From NCBI GenBank assembly GCA_016292045.1, contig JAEEZX010000013.1:1-64000 (forward strand): a DNA stretch of 64,000 nucleotides, given 5' to 3'. The position numbers and the translations under genes are program-made. Positions 54,541 to 63,914 of the stretch are shown here, in pieces (position 1 is the first letter of the stretch; every line of letters begins with the position of its first letter). The stretch comes from Bacteroidaceae bacterium. Its GTDB lineage: Bacteria; Bacteroidota; Bacteroidia; Bacteroidales; Bacteroidaceae. Under the pieces are notes generated by a model that saw only the letters and a list, made by a program, of their open reading frames with translations, was not told the origin of the DNA and did not search any database.

Positions 54541-55995
54541 ATGCTATTCAACTCATTAGAATTTGTCATTTTTCTACCAATAGTGTTTCTGCTATATTGG
54601 TTTGTGTTTCGTGGGCGGCGATGGCAGAATATGCTTATTGTCATTGCAAGCTATATTTTTTACGGCTGGTGGGACTGGCGTTTCCTGTTTCTTATTGCCT
54701 TTACCTCTTTGTGCAGTTTTGCAAGTGGTTTGCTTTTAGAGAAATACGAAGGGCGACGGCATCGACAAAAATTGATTAGCGCTGCTAACATTACTATAAA
54801 TCTTGCTATACTTGGAGTATTTAAATACTTCAACTTCTTCGTTGAGAATCTGGATGTGCTTTTCCGTTCTCTCTTTAATTATCAGATGGATTGGGTAACG
54901 ATGAATATTATCCTACCAGTAGGAATCAGTTTTTACACATTTCAGGCACTCAGTTACACCATTGATGTTTATCAGAAGAAGCTACCGGCAACGCATGATA
55001 TAGTTGAATTCTTTGCTTATATAAGTTTCTTTCCTCAGTTGGTTGCAGGACCTATTGAAAGGGCGACAAACCTGTTGCCTCAGTTCCAGCAGCAGCGAAG
55101 TTTCGACTATGCAAAGTCTGTGGATGGATGTCGGCAAATGTTGTGGGGATTTGTGAAGAAGCTGCTTATCGCAGACAACTGCGCAGGAGTGGTCAACGAA
55201 TATTGGGGTAGTTTCGAGGACCAGTCGGGTGTATCTCTCTTCATGCTCTCAATACTTTTTGGATTTCAGATATATTGCGACTTCTCTGGATATTCGGATA
55301 TTGCCATTGGATGCGCCCGTCTTTTTGGTTTCAATCTGATGCGTAACTTTGATTTTCCGTTCTTTTCAAGGAGTATTCCGGAATTTTGGCGTAGGTGGCA
55401 CATCTCTCTCACTACTTGGTTTCGCGACTATATCTATTTCCCGCTTGGAGGCAGCCGAGGCGACAAATGGAAAATAATACGCAACACCTATATTGTATGG
55501 GGAGTAAGCGGACTATGGCACGGTGCAAGCTGGCATTTCGTGATTTGGGGACTTTATTACGCAACCTTATTAGTTATCTATAATCTTCTAGGTGTAAACA
55601 CAAAATATCAGCATGTGGTGGCTTATAATCGTTATCTGCCTAATTTGAAAGAGACGGCACAGATGGCCATCACCTCTATATTCGTTGTCTTTAGTTGGAT
55701 TATATTCCGTTCCGAGACGATGACGCAGGCCGGAGACTATCTGTATTATATGTTCACCAACCCGTTATTTGGCGACAATAAGATGATTCGAAAATGGGTA
55801 ATATGGAGCAGTCTGCTGGTGATTGTGGAATGGATGCAGAGAGACAAACAGCATGCTATGCAACTTCCTCCTGTGCGTCCATTCACTTATACTTTTGTGC
55901 GCTGGGCAATCTACGTAGCTTTGATTTGTGCATCCTACGTGGCATATATAGTTAATATAGAAGACGATAATACGTTCATTTATTTCCAATTCTGA
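54541..55995 (+). CDS. MBOAT family O-acyltransferase
   Basis: This 484-residue polytopic protein is of the AlgI/DltB type. It has some ten membrane helices and the hallmarks LPVGISFYTFQALSYTIDVY, FFPQLVAGPIERA, IPEFWRRWHISLTTWFRDY and the catalytic histidine region SGLWHGASW. It would move an acyl group (often acetyl) across the inner membrane for transfer to a glycan. The next gene, an SGNH-like protein, overlaps by 1 nt and is probably its transfer partner, as in AlgI/AlgJ and PatA/PatB pairs. Confidence 0.95.
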   Translation: MLFNSLEFVIFLPIVFLLYWFVFRGRRWQNMLIVIASYIFYGWWDWRFLFLIAFTSLCSFASGLLLEKYEGRRHRQKLISAANITINLAILGVFKYFNFFVENLDVLFRSLFNYQMDWVTMNIILPVGISFYTFQALSYTIDVYQKKLPATHDIVEFFAYISFFPQLVAGPIERATNLLPQFQQQRSFDYAKSVDGCRQMLWGFVKKLLIADNCAGVVNEYWGSFEDQSGVSLFMLSILFGFQIYCDFSGYSDIAIGCARLFGFNLMRNFDFPFFSRSIPEFWRRWHISLTTWFRDYIYFPLGGSRGDKWKIIRNTYIVWGVSGLWHGASWHFVIWGLYYATLLVIYNLLGVNTKYQHVVAYNRYLPNLKETAQMAITSIFVVFSWIIFRSETMTQAGDYLYYMFTNPLFGDNKMIRKWVIWSSLLVIVEWMQRDKQHAMQLPPVRPFTYTFVRWAIYVALICASYVAYIVNIEDDNTFIYFQF

Positions 55996-56909
55996 TGAAG
56001 CGTTTCTTAATAAAAGTATTCTTAGTGGTAATCATTTCGTGTGTGACGATAACAATTATCAACGTGTTTATGCTTTTAAGCAAAGACAAGCTGAGCTATT
56101 ACTCTCATGAACGTAATGTAGTGCTTGCATACGAACGTCTTGTGTCATTGAAGGATACAAATAAAATTGTGATTATTGCTGGTTCCAATGGCGGTTTCAG
56201 TATCAACTCAGGACTGATTGAGCAAGCGTTCCATATGCCAGTGGTTAACACTTCTACTCATGGTGGCATTGGGGTGAGAATGCAATTTGAAATATATAGT
56301 GATTTGCTCCGAGAGGGAGATATAGTCGTGTTCTGTCCGGAATACGGAACAGGTGAAAAACGCCTTTATGGTGAATCTACGCTGGTGAGAATTCTAAGTA
56401 CACATTTACCTCAGGCCTATAGTAAGCTTTCCTTTGCCCAGTGGTTGCATATTTTAAAGTATATAGGCATACACTACAGAGAAGTCTACAAGCATAGAAA
56501 ATCAAAAGAGTTTGACGGTCCATATTCTGCAAAGGCGATTAATGAATACGGTGATATAGAGTGGGAAAGAGAGCATCAGGATACGATAAAATGTTATGAT
56601 ATAAAAAATCTTATTGACGGGGAACTGGTTTCATACTATAAATATGTTCATTCAACGACGAAAGAGCGTGGAATATGTCTTCTCTTTCTTCCGCCCACAC
56701 TTATCGGAAGTAATTTTGAAAAGGATGCCGCTTATATAAATGAGTGGGCTCAATATCTAAAGCAAAATGGAATTCCCTTGCAGTCTGAGCCGTCAAGATA
56801 TGCGTTTCCTGACAGTCTTTATTACGACACCCCTTATCATATGACTAGCATAGGCGCAGATATACGCACGGAAGTGATGATTGACGATATGATTCGGCTA
56901 TTGAAGTAA
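55995..56909 (+). CDS. SGNH/AlgJ-DltD-like partner of the MBOAT acyltransferase
   Basis: This 304-residue protein has one N-terminal membrane anchor (about 5-28) and a periplasmic domain. VIIAGSNGGFSINSGLIEQAF is like block I of SGNH hydrolases in AlgJ/DltD-type proteins, with S64 as possible nucleophile. YYDTPYHMTSIGADIRTE near the end supplies a possible Asp-His pair (D278, H282). This pattern fits an O-acyl transferase that receives the group from the MBOAT protein. The family assignment is by pattern and context, not by a strong motif. Its ATG shares a base with the MBOAT stop. Confidence 0.7.
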   Translation: MKRFLIKVFLVVIISCVTITIINVFMLLSKDKLSYYSHERNVVLAYERLVSLKDTNKIVIIAGSNGGFSINSGLIEQAFHMPVVNTSTHGGIGVRMQFEIYSDLLREGDIVVFCPEYGTGEKRLYGESTLVRILSTHLPQAYSKLSFAQWLHILKYIGIHYREVYKHRKSKEFDGPYSAKAINEYGDIEWEREHQDTIKCYDIKNLIDGELVSYYKYVHSTTKERGICLLFLPPTLIGSNFEKDAAYINEWAQYLKQNGIPLQSEPSRYAFPDSLYYDTPYHMTSIGADIRTEVMIDDMIRLLK

Positions 56910-56916
56910 TTCCAAC

Positions 56917-56942
56917 GACCACGATAAGACGTGTCCTTTTTT
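56917..56942 (+). terminator. Weak terminator after the MBOAT/SGNH pair
   Basis: GACCACG (56917-56923) and CGTGTC (56930-56935) can pair around a 6-nt loop with one bulge, followed by CTTTTTT. The stem is short, but the U-tract and position between convergent genes support it. Confidence 0.45.
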
Positions 56943-56959
56943 CGTTGATTAAGCGCGTT

Positions 56960-57769
56960 TTAAGGAATATACTGCTTCCAGAACTCTTCGTATTGATACT
57001 TTTCCCAAGCGTGGCATCCGAAAGGAAGTTTATGTGTCACTTCGTCAAACAGATATTGCGGTGAAACCTCAAAAGAGAAAAAAGCCGCTTCTTCCGCTTT
57101 GGGGATATTGAGACGATGGCGGGTGGATGCAAGCCAGCAACAGAAGAATCTGTCTTCCCACGTAGACTTGATATTTCGTTTTAGAAAATGCCCAATGGTA
57201 TTGTTGCCTAGAATCGGGCTCATACATCGTAAGAGGCAACGTCCGAAATCTTGAATAGAATGGTATTCTTCTCGGAAGATTTCCGTGCAACTTTTTATTT
57301 TGAGACGGGGATTTGTTACACGTAAGAAAGTTGAAATTTTACGTAGCGAAAGGCCGCCGTTGCCAACGCACCACAGCCCATATCCCTCTTCATGGCTAGA
57401 ATGTTGTTCAAACCATGGGGCACCGATATAATCGTATCCTTTCTGGCACCACATGTCCAATTCATCTTTAAACACCCATGCGTCTAATTGGTAGATGAGC
57501 ATATACTCGTAATTCTTGAACCTGCGATAGAATGTCTGAGATGTCATGAGACGATTATAGCCATCTATACCTTTGAAAAAATCATCATGGAAACGTTCAT
57601 CTGGCAATTTTACTCCTGCAAATCCGTTATAAGCCTTGACATCAAGGCTTTTCGGGCATACAAGACAAATGGTGTGTGTGCCAAGTATACGTATGCATTG
57701 CTGCAAGGATGACTGCTCACTGCTGGTGAGTTGTTCTTTGTATACAGGTATGACGATGACAGATTTCAT
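56960..57769 (-). CDS. DUF5672 family protein (glycosyltransferase-like)
   Basis: This 269-residue protein matches DUF5672, seen in polysaccharide loci and likely to be a GT-A glycosyltransferase. VIVIPVYKEQLTSSEQSSL opens it. EYMLIYQLDAWVFKDELDMW carries a DxD-like D-A-W region. YDYIGAPWFE and GNGGLSLRKISTF are the family blocks, and a late WEDRFFC is typical of acceptor-site EDxxF motifs. Substrate is unknown. It overlaps the upstream GT2 gene by 4 nt and meets the SGNH-like gene tail to tail. Confidence 0.85.
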   Translation of the reverse strand: MKSVIVIPVYKEQLTSSEQSSLQQCIRILGTHTICLVCPKSLDVKAYNGFAGVKLPDERFHDDFFKGIDGYNRLMTSQTFYRRFKNYEYMLIYQLDAWVFKDELDMWCQKGYDYIGAPWFEQHSSHEEGYGLWCVGNGGLSLRKISTFLRVTNPRLKIKSCTEIFREEYHSIQDFGRCLLRCMSPILGNNTIGHFLKRNIKSTWEDRFFCCWLASTRHRLNIPKAEEAAFFSFEVSPQYLFDEVTHKLPFGCHAWEKYQYEEFWKQYIP

Positions 57770-58596
57770 ATATAATCTTTCTTCGCTCTCTCTTTATGTA
57801 GTTTTTTCAAGATGCCGCAAAGGAATAATGCGAAGCGGATGATTCTTCTATAGGTTTTTCTTTGGCTAACGAGAAGTGCTACTTCATTTATAATTTCGTA
57901 CCCTCCCTCCATACACATCGGTTGGATAGTTTCCAGAATGGCGGGTGATAACTCTTTTTGGCGCATTATTTCTAATTCCGTTTTCGCCAAATCCAAATCA
58001 GAACTCATGCCGCCAAGACGAAAGTCGCATACATATAATGGCAGATATTCAAAACGGCATTTTTTAAGTGTGAGTTCCACCCACTTCGCCCAGTCAGCAT
58101 ATATCTTGTAGCTTTCGTCGTAGGGTGAGGACTTCATGACGGAGCTTCTTATAAACATGGCCTGATGACATATGTTGTCTTGATATATGCCGTGTAGCGA
58201 GACGGTTTTTGGCGCATGCACCTCTTCTGCTCGTCCATCTTCATACACCCTAACCCAATCACCGTAAAGTATATCTGCAGAGTGCTCTTTCGTGAAGACA
58301 CTTTCCAGTACGGTTTTATTATTAAATATGTCGCCCGAGTTCATGAAAATCATCCATTCTCCCCGTGCGTGGGTAATACCCTTATTCTGTGCATTGTAAA
58401 CCCCTCTGTCCGGTTCGCTGCACCACCATGCCATCTCGCTTGCATGCTGCTCAAGAAATTCCCTGTCGCCCTCAGTGCTGCCTCCGTCAATCACAACCCA
58501 CTCGAAGTCTTTGTATGATTGCGATGCAATGCTCTGGTATGTAGCTTCCAAGCCTGCGAGATTATTGCGGTTAATTGTGATAATAGATACTTTCAT
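57766..58596 (-). CDS. Glycosyltransferase family 2, copy B
   Basis: This 276-residue GT2 protein is closely related to copy A (53721-54530), but on the other strand. It shares SIITINRNNL, DREFLEQHASE, WWCSEPDRGVYNAQNKGI and HSADILYGDWVRVYEDG. The DxD position again reads NSGD. Its start is set at ATG 58594-58596 (MKVSIITINRN) by comparison with copy A; the longer open frame adds 20 residues that would overlap the promoter. The C-terminal 60 residues differ most from copy A, which suggests a different acceptor. Confidence 0.92.
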   Translation of the reverse strand: MKVSIITINRNNLAGLEATYQSIASQSYKDFEWVVIDGGSTEGDREFLEQHASEMAWWCSEPDRGVYNAQNKGITHARGEWMIFMNSGDIFNNKTVLESVFTKEHSADILYGDWVRVYEDGRAEEVHAPKTVSLHGIYQDNICHQAMFIRSSVMKSSPYDESYKIYADWAKWVELTLKKCRFEYLPLYVCDFRLGGMSSDLDLAKTELEIMRQKELSPAILETIQPMCMEGGYEIINEVALLVSQRKTYRRIIRFALFLCGILKKLHKERAKKDYI

Positions 58597-58633
58597 GAAC
58601 AAAGCAAGGTCCGAATACGGAAAAATAATGATG

Positions 58634-58641
58634 CGAAGGTA
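58634..58641 (-). promoter_or_regulatory. -7 box TACCTTCG for the GT2-DUF5672 unit
   Basis: The minus-strand TACCTTCG differs from TAnnTTTG at one position and lies 37 bp before the GT2 copy B start. It is the best candidate for this minus-strand pair. Confidence 0.45.
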
Positions 58642-58703
58642 TGAAATAATATGCATATTTCCTTTTTTTTTGTTGTTTATTTTTTGTTATTCAACTTTTT
58701 TCG

Positions 58704-58711
58704 TACCTTTG
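58704..58711 (+). promoter_or_regulatory. -7 box TACCTTTG for cotH and following genes
   Basis: TACCTTTG lies 19 bp before the ATG at 58731, with TTTG at about 58683-58686 as a possible -33 element (17 bp spacer). Confidence 0.7.
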
Positions 58712-58730
58712 TCAATGAATGGAATAACGT

Positions 58731-60044
58731 ATGAGGTGGTTGTTAATCTTTTTTGCATTAGTAATATGCGCCTGTTCAGAGGATTCTCCGTCCATCCCTC
58801 CCGTGGAGCCGTCCGGTGATATTCCCTGTGTCTCGATTGTCACAGATAATCATGTTGGCGTTGTTTCCAAAGAATATAATGTTGATGCGACAATAACGTT
58901 ATCTTCAAAAGGTGAAGATGATATATCATTTCACGGTAAGATACGGGGACGAGGTAATGCCACTTGGAGGGAATATCCGAAGAAGCCATATAAGATAACT
59001 TTGGATTCCAAGCAGAGCATTTTTGGTTTTTCGCCGAGCAAGAACTGGATACTCTTGGCAGAATATAGCGACAAGTCGCTTGCGCGTACCGCTTTTATGT
59101 CTGAGTTGGCGAGAGTGGTAGGGATGACGCCTGTGATTGGTTATCAGCACGTGGAGGTTTATGTGGATAATGAGTACATGGGTGTGTACTTGCTGACAGA
59201 ACAAGTTGAGAGAGACAACGGCAGAGTGAAAGTGGCGCGAGATGGATATATATTAGAAGACGATAATTATTATTATGACGAGTCGCTATATTTCACCACG
59301 AAGAACTTTTCGTTCAACTACACATTTAAACACCCAGATCCAGACGAGGATGAAATATTAAGGGGTGACGTGAACTACGTATTTATCGTAAACTATCTTA
59401 ATGCATTGGAAGAGGCGCTTTTGCGCATATCGTGGGATACTGAGACATACAAGAAATACCTTGATGTGAAGAGTTTCGCAAGATGGTTCGTTGTTGCAGA
59501 GGTAACGCAAAACTGGGATCCAAATCATTATTACGCACTTTCATCGCGCAGTGATAAGTTAAAGAAAATACCGTTTTGGGATGCGGAGTGGACATTCGGA
59601 CTTGCGTTGGGAGATGAGATAAATACCGGTTGGGCTCAGGTACCGACAAAACCAAGAATTGATGCGGAGGTCTGGAGTAACAGGAAATATTTCGATTATT
59701 TGCTGCGCGATCCCGCATTTTTTGAAGAGGTTGAGCAACAATTTCAGATTCTTAAGGCACAGAAATCGGATATCATTGCAACGATTAAGGCTAAGGCGGA
59801 ATCCATTAGAACTGCCCAAAAAAATAATTTTAAACGTTGGCCGATTCTTGATGAATACGTAGGTGCAGGTCTCATCGCCCTTGGTTCATGGGATGCGGAA
59901 TTAGCTTATACCTTGTCCTTTTTTGAGCAGAGAATGGCATGGATGGATGAGTGGCTAAAATCATATAAAAGTAAAATTGTGGCGAAAGACAATCATACAA
60001 AAAGTAAAATAAGTAATAAAGAAAAGGGATTGTTTAGGGAATGA
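58731..60044 (+). CDS. CotH-type kinase lipoprotein
   Basis: CotH proteins have an atypical protein-kinase fold; Bacillus CotH phosphorylates spore-coat proteins. This 437-residue member is a predicted lipoprotein (LVICACSED). The CotH core is clear: KIRGRGNATWREYPKKPYKI, NWILLAEYSDKSLARTAF, VEVYVDNEYMGVYLLTEQV and FWDAEWTFG, the last in the place of the catalytic or metal-binding Asp motif (usually DxDW-like). WDPNHYYAL precedes it. It is separate from the VTC/DUF4956 operon with which such genes often sit. It overlaps the next glycosyltransferase gene by 4 nt, which ties it to glycan synthesis. Substrate is unknown. Confidence 0.88.
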   Translation: MRWLLIFFALVICACSEDSPSIPPVEPSGDIPCVSIVTDNHVGVVSKEYNVDATITLSSKGEDDISFHGKIRGRGNATWREYPKKPYKITLDSKQSIFGFSPSKNWILLAEYSDKSLARTAFMSELARVVGMTPVIGYQHVEVYVDNEYMGVYLLTEQVERDNGRVKVARDGYILEDDNYYYDESLYFTTKNFSFNYTFKHPDPDEDEILRGDVNYVFIVNYLNALEEALLRISWDTETYKKYLDVKSFARWFVVAEVTQNWDPNHYYALSSRSDKLKKIPFWDAEWTFGLALGDEINTGWAQVPTKPRIDAEVWSNRKYFDYLLRDPAFFEEVEQQFQILKAQKSDIIATIKAKAESIRTAQKNNFKRWPILDEYVGAGLIALGSWDAELAYTLSFFEQRMAWMDEWLKSYKSKIVAKDNHTKSKISNKEKGLFRE

Positions 60045-60805
60045 GAAAAAAACGTCCGACGATAACGTTATTGATTTCGACTTATAATTGGTTGGAGGCA
60101 TTAAAAAAAGTACTCGAGGGAGTGGAGTGTCAGACGGTCATGCCCGATGAGATTGTCATCGCAGATGACGGATCGGGGGAGGAGACCGTTTCTTTCGTGC
60201 AGCAATATGCAAAGACGTCTTGTGTACCGGTACGCCATGTGTGGCACGAAGACAAAGGTTTCCGGCGCTCGATGATATTGAACAAGGCGGTGGCAAGTGC
60301 TACAGGTGACTATATCATAGAAATGGACGGCGATGTCATTCCGGAGCGTCATTTCATAGAAGACCATATTTGTGTGGCCCGCCGTGGCTACTTCGTGTGT
60401 GGCGGTCGTGTGATGCTTAAAGAGGATGGCCGTATATCTCCTTCACACTATTTTAACTGCATACGCAGTAGAGTTTTGCGTGCCTTGGTGCTTCGCTGTA
60501 ATACAGAGTACAACGTGAGACATATAAAGGGTTGTAACATGGCTTTCTGGCGTGACGACTTCATTGCTGTGAACGGTTATGATGAGGCAATGGAAGGCTG
60601 GGGCAGCGAGGATCATGAATTTACCAGTCGTCTGTTGTTCGCCGGTGTGAAGTATCACAGATTGAAATTCGGTGGAGTATTATATCACCTTTACCACAAG
60701 GCTGCCTCAAAAGAGAACGCGGAGAAGAACCGTGAGATATTCCGAAAAGTGTGGCTGGAGCGCAAGACGTGGACAGAGGATGGCGTAAATAAGTATTTAG
60801 GATGA
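60041..60805 (+). CDS. Glycosyltransferase family 2 with galactosyltransferase-like C-terminus
   Basis: This is a 254-residue GT-A enzyme. TLLISTYNWLEALKKVLEGV begins the fold, IVIADDGSGEETVSF and MDGDVIPERHFIEDH hold the metal-binding DGD, and IKGCNMAFWRDDFIAVNGYD with EGWGSEDHEFTSRL give the acceptor block of chondroitin-polymerase and beta-1,4-galactosyltransferase-like enzymes. It lies in a coupled series cotH-GT2-GT2 (4-nt overlaps on both sides). Confidence 0.92.
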   Translation: MRKKRPTITLLISTYNWLEALKKVLEGVECQTVMPDEIVIADDGSGEETVSFVQQYAKTSCVPVRHVWHEDKGFRRSMILNKAVASATGDYIIEMDGDVIPERHFIEDHICVARRGYFVCGGRVMLKEDGRISPSHYFNCIRSRVLRALVLRCNTEYNVRHIKGCNMAFWRDDFIAVNGYDEAMEGWGSEDHEFTSRLLFAGVKYHRLKFGGVLYHLYHKAASKENAEKNREIFRKVWLERKTWTEDGVNKYLG

Positions 60806-61719
60806 AGGTATCTGTAATAGTTCCCAACTACAATCACGCCCGTTATCTAAAGGAGCGCCTGGACAGCATCCTTGCCCAGACGGTGCAGGATATAGAGGTG
60901 ATAACCCTGGATGACTGTTCGTCCGACAACAGCATGGAAGTACTTGCTGCATATGAAAATAATCCCAAGGTGCGGCATGTCGTGCGCAATACGACCAATT
61001 CGGGAAGTCCGTTCTTGCAGTGGCAGCGGGGTTTTGAACTTGCGGCGGGCGAATATGTCTGGATAGCAGAGAGTGATGATGTGGCGGAACCGACTTTCCT
61101 TGAGGAGAGCTTGAAGAGGCTTGAGCAGAATCCGGATATTCAAATGACGTTTTCCCGTTCTGTTTTCATAGATGCAGAAGGAAACCGTATGAAAGGATCT
61201 CCCGACAAACCGGCCTTGTACAAGGGTGACGGTGTGTACGACGGTCGCAAGTTCGCACTGCAGAGGATGCTCTATCGCAATGTGGTATACAATGCGTCAA
61301 TGGTGCTATTCCGCAAGAGTGCATTGAAGAGTGTGTCACCGGAATTCAGGACATATCGCTCCGGTGGAGACTGGATATTCTGGTTTGACATCATGATACA
61401 GGGAAGCATCGCGGAGATACCGCTGTGCCTGAATCGTTTCCGTCAGCACGAAGGCAAGGTTACGGTGCGTGCCGACAGAGAGGGACAGAATCTGTTGGAG
61501 AATGCCCGTTGTGTGCGTCACATGTGTAGCGAACTCAATCTGACAAAGCTTCAGAAGAAGAGTATAAGGGGACGTATGACACTGCGTTTCAGGAAGAAAG
61601 ATTTTTCCGGCAAACAGCAGGTCAGGGAGAAGTATCCGGAGTTTTATGACGGTTCCGCTTGTGATATCCTGTTCTATGAGCTGGACAAACTGTTTGGAAT
61701 CACCGGATTATTAAGATAA
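60802..61719 (+). CDS. Glycosyltransferase family 2
   Basis: This 305-residue GT-A glycosyltransferase has SVIVPNYNHARYLKERLDSI, VITLDDCSSDNSMEVLAAY and WIAESDDVAEPTFLEESLKR, the last with the DxD-equivalent ESDD. GGDWIFWFDIMIQG is the typical acceptor-site 'D-W' block. The C-terminal 70 residues are basic and may bind membrane or acceptor. The sugar transferred cannot be told. The acyltransferase gene follows after 14 bp. Confidence 0.92.
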   Translation: MKVSVIVPNYNHARYLKERLDSILAQTVQDIEVITLDDCSSDNSMEVLAAYENNPKVRHVVRNTTNSGSPFLQWQRGFELAAGEYVWIAESDDVAEPTFLEESLKRLEQNPDIQMTFSRSVFIDAEGNRMKGSPDKPALYKGDGVYDGRKFALQRMLYRNVVYNASMVLFRKSALKSVSPEFRTYRSGGDWIFWFDIMIQGSIAEIPLCLNRFRQHEGKVTVRADREGQNLLENARCVRHMCSELNLTKLQKKSIRGRMTLRFRKKDFSGKQQVREKYPEFYDGSACDILFYELDKLFGITGLLR

Positions 61720-61733
61720 AAAACATTCATGTC

Positions 61734-62804
61734 ATGACAAAGCGTGCTTATTCTTTGGATGCACTTCGCGTAATAGCAATATTTTGGGTTTTCATTTGCC
61801 ATGTGCTATTTTTTGATGTGGGACTTGCTGAAGATGAAAAAATGTTACCCGATGTAAGCAATGCGATTTCGAATATTGGGGCGTGTGCAGTTCATTTTTT
61901 CATTGTACTGTCGGCATTTCTGGTAGGATATTCTTATGAGAAGAGCATAAGTCATGGATATGTGGAATATGTAAAGAAACGCGCAAAGAGATTGCTGCCG
62001 GTGAATATGGTGATTCTTCCGTTCTATGTCATATTGCTTATATGGGTGGGGTTACATGAATTTGCATGGGTAAGAACCATTGGAGATTACATATTGGCAT
62101 CACTGCTGCTTGAGGAAATGTTCAGGTTTTCTACGTTGTGTTTCAATGTGCCTGCATGGACCATTTCCACGCTGTTTATTCTTTATTTGCTCACACCGCT
62201 ACTGATATGGCCGCTGAAAAAGATAAAGAATCCATGGATACTGTTTATATTCGTTATAATTCTCACTGTGGCTGATTGGGAGTATCGATTCGGTCTTCTT
62301 ATGACGTTCCCGAAAAACACTTGGATAAATTATGCTTCTCCTATAAACAGAATCTTATCTTACATGGAAGGATTGACCCTTGGTTATGCAGTCAGGTTGG
62401 TTACATGTCCTGACAGTATACGCCGTTATGCCAAATGGATGGAGATAATAGTTTTTGGCGCGATCATCTGTGGAATTTCCATGATAAAATCACATTATAT
62501 GCTTGGCAATTACACGCTTTTGTATTCAGTACCTGCGCTGGTGTTGGTATGCTACGTGGAGGGCGGATGGATTACACGCTTTATTGCGTCGAGCAAGATA
62601 AGTAAAGTTTCCCCGTATGTGTATGCGTTCTATATGTCCCACTTCTTCTTCATATTGATGGTGTATGCCATTTGCGACAAGGTGCTGGGTATTTGGGGCA
62701 CCATGTCATTGACGCTTGTGCCGATTCTGTCGGTCGCCGCATTTATAGGTACATGTGTGGTCACCTTCCTTCTGCATCACTATGTAGAGAAACGCATAGC
62801 GTAG
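61734..62804 (+). CDS. Acyltransferase family 3 membrane protein
   Basis: This 356-residue polytopic protein has about ten hydrophobic helices. SLDALRVIAIFWVFICHVLF near the N-terminus carries the conserved arginine and histidine of the acyltransferase 3 (OafB/WecH-like) family. NVPAWTISTLFILYLLTPLL is the second family block. Such proteins O-acetylate or otherwise acylate surface sugars. A second member starts beyond the right edge and ends at 63830. Confidence 0.92.
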   Translation: MTKRAYSLDALRVIAIFWVFICHVLFFDVGLAEDEKMLPDVSNAISNIGACAVHFFIVLSAFLVGYSYEKSISHGYVEYVKKRAKRLLPVNMVILPFYVILLIWVGLHEFAWVRTIGDYILASLLLEEMFRFSTLCFNVPAWTISTLFILYLLTPLLIWPLKKIKNPWILFIFVIILTVADWEYRFGLLMTFPKNTWINYASPINRILSYMEGLTLGYAVRLVTCPDSIRRYAKWMEIIVFGAIICGISMIKSHYMLGNYTLLYSVPALVLVCYVEGGWITRFIASSKISKVSPYVYAFYMSHFFFILMVYAICDKVLGIWGTMSLTLVPILSVAAFIGTCVVTFLLHHYVEKRIA

Positions 62805-62828
62805 AATTATACATATAACACAACAAAC

Positions 62829-63914
62829 ATGATATCACTAATCATCTGCACACGCCATCCTAACGACTTGGATGAATTGCGCCGCAACGTGGATGCAACG
62901 ATAGGCGCTGAGTATCAGTGGGTGGTCATCGACAACAGTCAGAACCGCTACAACCTCTGCGCCGCATACAACGAGGGTGTGCGTCGCTCGCGGGGCGACA
63001 TCCTCTGTTTCATGCACGATGACATAGTGTACCACACTCAGGGATGGGGAAATAATGTGGAGCGCCATTTCCTGTCACCGGATGTTGGCATGATAGGTAT
63101 TGTCGGTTCCCATATCATACCGTCCTCGGGCGACTGGCGTGTAGGCTATGCCCCGTATCATGTCCTGCATTTCGTACAGCGTCACCATTCTTTCTCCCAC
63201 TACGATTCGTATTTCGCCATGCATGTCCGCTCTTGTCTTCAGGGTCCGCTCACGGATGTGGCTGTGCTGGACGGGGTATGGTTCTGCATTCCGAGGGCTT
63301 TGTTCGAGAGTGGGACGATACGTTTCGACGAGGAGCGTTTCACCTCGTTCCACATCTACGATTTGGATATAAGCATGCAGGTGGTGCAGTCAGGCAGGAA
63401 ACTGTATGTGGTGGACGACGTGCTTCTGGAGCACAATTCCGAGGGGGTGTACAACGAATCGTTCGTGGTGGCTCTGGAAACATTCCTTGAGAAGTGGAAG
63501 GGTATGTTGCCTGTCACACGGGGGATGCAGATAGACACAGAGCAGATAAAGGGGAATTCTGGGCATTATAAGGAGGAACTGGAGATGCGCATCGAGAGAG
63601 ACCGTGATATGGTGGCGATAATAAACTACTGGAAGCAGGTGAATGAAGGGAAAACACCTTCTCCTTTGTCGCATGGCCAGAGGATATTGTCGTCGTTCTC
63701 CGAGTTTCTCTTTATGAAGAATATGATAAAGTATTATCCAGACAAAGAGGTCTCACGCAACTATCTCCAGAACGGTTTGCGAGGTCTTTCTCCCAGACAC
63801 AGGGCTTTGATATTGTGGAAATACTTTATCTACCGCGTACTTTGCTTCCCCTGCAGTAAGAAGTCTATGACTTTTGTCGTTGCCAGCGGTAGTCCTACTC
63901 CCACTAAGAAGTAG
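62829..63914 (+). CDS. Glycosyltransferase-like protein (GT2/GT-A)
   Basis: This is a 361-residue protein. ISLIICTRHPNDLDELRRNV and CAAYNEGVRRSRGDILCFMHDD form a GT-A start with MHDDI at the DxD position. GMIGIVGSHIIPSSGDW and LDGVWFCIPRALFESG follow, and IYDLDISMQVVQSG is the late block. This fits the 'glycosyltransferase like family' (DUF-type GT2) found in capsule loci. The last 28 codons overlap the end of the convergent acyltransferase gene (63830-64000) by 85 bp; the final residues (VVASGSPTPTKK) look unlike a folded domain and may be an extension. Confidence 0.87.
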   Translation: MISLIICTRHPNDLDELRRNVDATIGAEYQWVVIDNSQNRYNLCAAYNEGVRRSRGDILCFMHDDIVYHTQGWGNNVERHFLSPDVGMIGIVGSHIIPSSGDWRVGYAPYHVLHFVQRHHSFSHYDSYFAMHVRSCLQGPLTDVAVLDGVWFCIPRALFESGTIRFDEERFTSFHIYDLDISMQVVQSGRKLYVVDDVLLEHNSEGVYNESFVVALETFLEKWKGMLPVTRGMQIDTEQIKGNSGHYKEELEMRIERDRDMVAIINYWKQVNEGKTPSPLSHGQRILSSFSEFLFMKNMIKYYPDKEVSRNYLQNGLRGLSPRHRALILWKYFIYRVLCFPCSKKSMTFVVASGSPTPTKK

